From: Beverwykella pulmonaria
Taxonomy: Eukaryota; Ascomycota; Dothideomycetes; Pleosporales; Melanommataceae
NCBI GenBank assembly: GCA_001599595.1
Contig: BCHH01000004.1
Span: forward strand, 2,243,762-2,307,761
Reading direction: 5' to 3'
DNA: 64,000 bases
In this document: one piece after another, positions 62,101 through 64,000 of the stretch
Numbering within the stretch: the stretch's first letter is position 1
Layout: each line of letters begins with the position of its first letter
The notes under the pieces: generated by a model
What the model saw: the letters and a program-made list of their open reading frames with translations, nothing else
The model's database searches: none
What the model was told of the DNA's origin: nothing
Position numbers and translations under genes: made by a program

Positions 62101-64000
62101 AGGGCCTTGGAGTCCCATCCTGAAGCGAAGCAGCTCAAGGCTTCACCCACTGAAAATTGGACTTCCGGTTGCCGCACCTCATGCAGCTCGTAAAGTTTTT
62201 CATCAACAAAGCTGTAGTCGGTCTTTTGCTCTGCGTCAGCGTCTTCAGTTTCTTCGGTTATCATCGACAAGTGTCCAAGCGCAAGGATCGCACTGGTGAT
62301 ACCTGTCTTCGCAGCATCGAATATTTGCTGAGCAACGTCCTGGAACTTCGAATAGCGAGCAATATTTGAGGGATTGATGACGTAGAAGAGACTCAACTGG
62401 TCGATGCACACAAAGATCGAGCCTTTGAGAGTTGCGTCCCTTGAGCTCTTGAGGATACTGACAAGTGTCTCGAGCAGCTGATTTACTGGATGATCGTCCG
62501 TGAGCGTTGTGGCGTTTCTCCAATGTAGCCGGCTATAGTAATAGCCTAGTGCAACTATAACGCCGCTGATCTGATTCAGTTCTCCACCAACGGCTGTGTT
62601 CCAAGATTTGGTTTTGTCGAAGAACAATGCTAGAGATTTCTTGATAGAGTCTTCGTGGCATGCTGGATGTGTGGCAAGTAGCCCATAAGCATGAGCTGCC
62701 GCGGTGCGTCGATCGAGATTGTTGGAGAGTATTGAGGGTTCTAACAACCGGAAATCTTCTAGCAAGTTCGCTTTCAACCAAACTTTCTCTGGGCATAAGG
62801 AGAGTAGGCGAACAAACGCACTCCCAATCTCGCCAATGTCGCTCAGTTCGTCATGGGTGAGTCTATCAAAGCTGGCTCTCAGAAGAATAGCCAGTGTGTG
62901 GGAGTGGCTATCGTCTGCTGCATACGCACGAAATGCTTGGCGGGCGCGTAGGTCGGTCGACATTAATGTCTCCAGTTTCCGTCCCCAGTCTTCAGTCACA
63001 TCATTATGGATGTTTTTCTCGGACAATGCTGCATGAATAGCAACCTGGGAGCAAAAGGCGATGACGGTAGGCAGGGTTCCTGCATAGCGTTGGTAGAAAC
63101 CCTGAACCTCTTGAACCACATCATCCTGGCTGTCTATGTCCATGTCATCCTCGTCTCCGTCTTGCTGCAGAAAGATAAATTTGACAAGCTTGTCAAAATC
63201 TGGAAAGGTCATTTGGTACTGCTCTGATTCTGAACCGAGAACTGAATTCTGCATGCTGAACCAGTATGGATCTAGGCCTTTCTTGCCCTCCTCAATGACT
63301 TCGTGCCTCTCGTTGCTCCCCCCACTTACTGCAAGGATATCTATCCATCTGGCTAGAACGTCGTCAAAAGGTAGACATCGATTGGCAAACCTAGTCGCAA
63401 CATAACGAGTGCTTCTCGAAAACTTGCTGGTACTGTCGGGCTGGCTTGGAAGGCTGGACCTAGAGTACTTAAGAAGAACTTGTCTGAACTTATCAAGAAT
63501 AGAAGCGTCGAAAGGCTTCGTAAAAGCTCCTAATACTGAAGACAACGCTTCTTCAATGCTGACAGCCACGTCTTTGCCTGACGCGTCGTCTTGCAAGGAT
63601 CGAAACAACCACTCTAGGAGGGATAAAGTTGGCTCTAGGAGAATCTTTTTTGGGGCAGCTTTTGCTAGAAGTCCGATAGTCTCATATCCATAGCCGCGGA
63701 GCTCCATGTCTTGATCACTGTCCGGGGTTGGCCAGCCTTGGTCTTGTATGAAGCCTCTCAGATTTCCTACAAGACCTTCAGCAACCGGAGAGAGACTATT
63801 GGCCGAGCCGCGTCGAGCCACGAAGTTTACAAGAGTGAAAATTGCCGACCGAAATTTTGAAGCCTCTCTGCCAGCTGTAGTCCGGCTTGTCACGTTTAGC
63901 TCTGGGGACAACAATCCCTCCTCGACCATCCTGGCAATCTCTTTTGGGTAGGCTGTGCATGCAACGGATTTCGTTAGTATGCCCATGATTTTGATCCGAA
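59167..64000 (-). CDS. ECM29: Proteasome-associated HEAT-repeat protein Ecm29, N-terminus outside window
   Basis: Adaptor linking the 26S proteasome core and regulatory particle and monitoring assembly. Visible exons: 61429-64000 (continuing past the right edge), 61173-61374, 59648-61122 and 59167-59596; introns of 54, 50 and 51 nt restore YRYRFDPNPNVQRSMTDIWN, TMEKYEKYLSQIWDKCFKVL and the KEKTLSACV block near the end. About 1,550 residues of HEAT repeats are visible. Family blocks include RDEVVQEAASRGLGIVYEKG, FGLSNIF and AVNYIHLNASKYNLTEQKID. The full protein is usually about 1,850 residues, so the missing part is the N-terminal ~300. Confidence 0.92.

Overview
The window is nuclear DNA of a filamentous ascomycete (Pezizomycotina). 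The evidence is many short spliceosomal introns (about 47-60 nt, GT-AG, CTRAC-type branch sites), Zn2Cys6, HET-domain and NACHT-ankyrin genes, a CYP51 and DAL5-type transporters. The CYP51 haem-side sequence [11 protein letters not shown] resembles Leotiomycete proteins more than the usual DYGYG form. That suggests Leotiomycetes, but only weakly. All exon boundaries below were read by eye from splice signals, frame and family conservation.

Layout. 0-5 kb is a self/non-self recognition neighbourhood: a NACHT-ankyrin (NLR-like) gene running off the left edge, a broken HET-domain gene, and a Myb-like fragment abutting it. 5-9 kb holds a hairpin-rich spacer, a broken small gene, an F-box-like gene and a small two-exon gene. 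9-39 kb is gene-dense core genome: a U1A/U2B''-type RRM protein, ARPC1, a Zn2Cys6 factor, a small membrane protein, a LYAR homologue, an Erv2-type sulfhydryl oxidase, a branched-chain aminotransferase, a Den1/SENP8-type protease, two MFS transporters, a large protein with SYCP2/Red1-like layout, CYP51 and a Chk2-type kinase. 39-49.7 kb is an accessory island interrupted only by ATG10. It contains a Tc1/mariner relic with RIP-like stops, a pogo-like fragment, a broken ubiquitin-like-domain gene, and an intact divergent gene pair. 49.7-64 kb returns to core genes: mS29/DAP3, RRS1, nitronate monooxygenase, PPWD1-type cyclophilin, a secreted DUF1996 protein, and ECM29 running off the right edge.

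The most interesting object is the divergent pair at 42.2-45.6 kb. The plus-strand gene encodes a standalone SesB-like alpha/beta-hydrolase. Its extreme C-terminus carries a 16-residue motif, VxNLAxxxINIExQIN. The minus-strand neighbour carries the same motif at its extreme N-terminus (11 of 16 identical, no gaps). C-terminal on an enzyme effector and N-terminal on the gene next door is the arrangement of fungal amyloid signalling motifs that link NLR-type receptors to cell-death effectors. Here the partner has no visible NACHT, so this may be an unusual effector/adaptor system.
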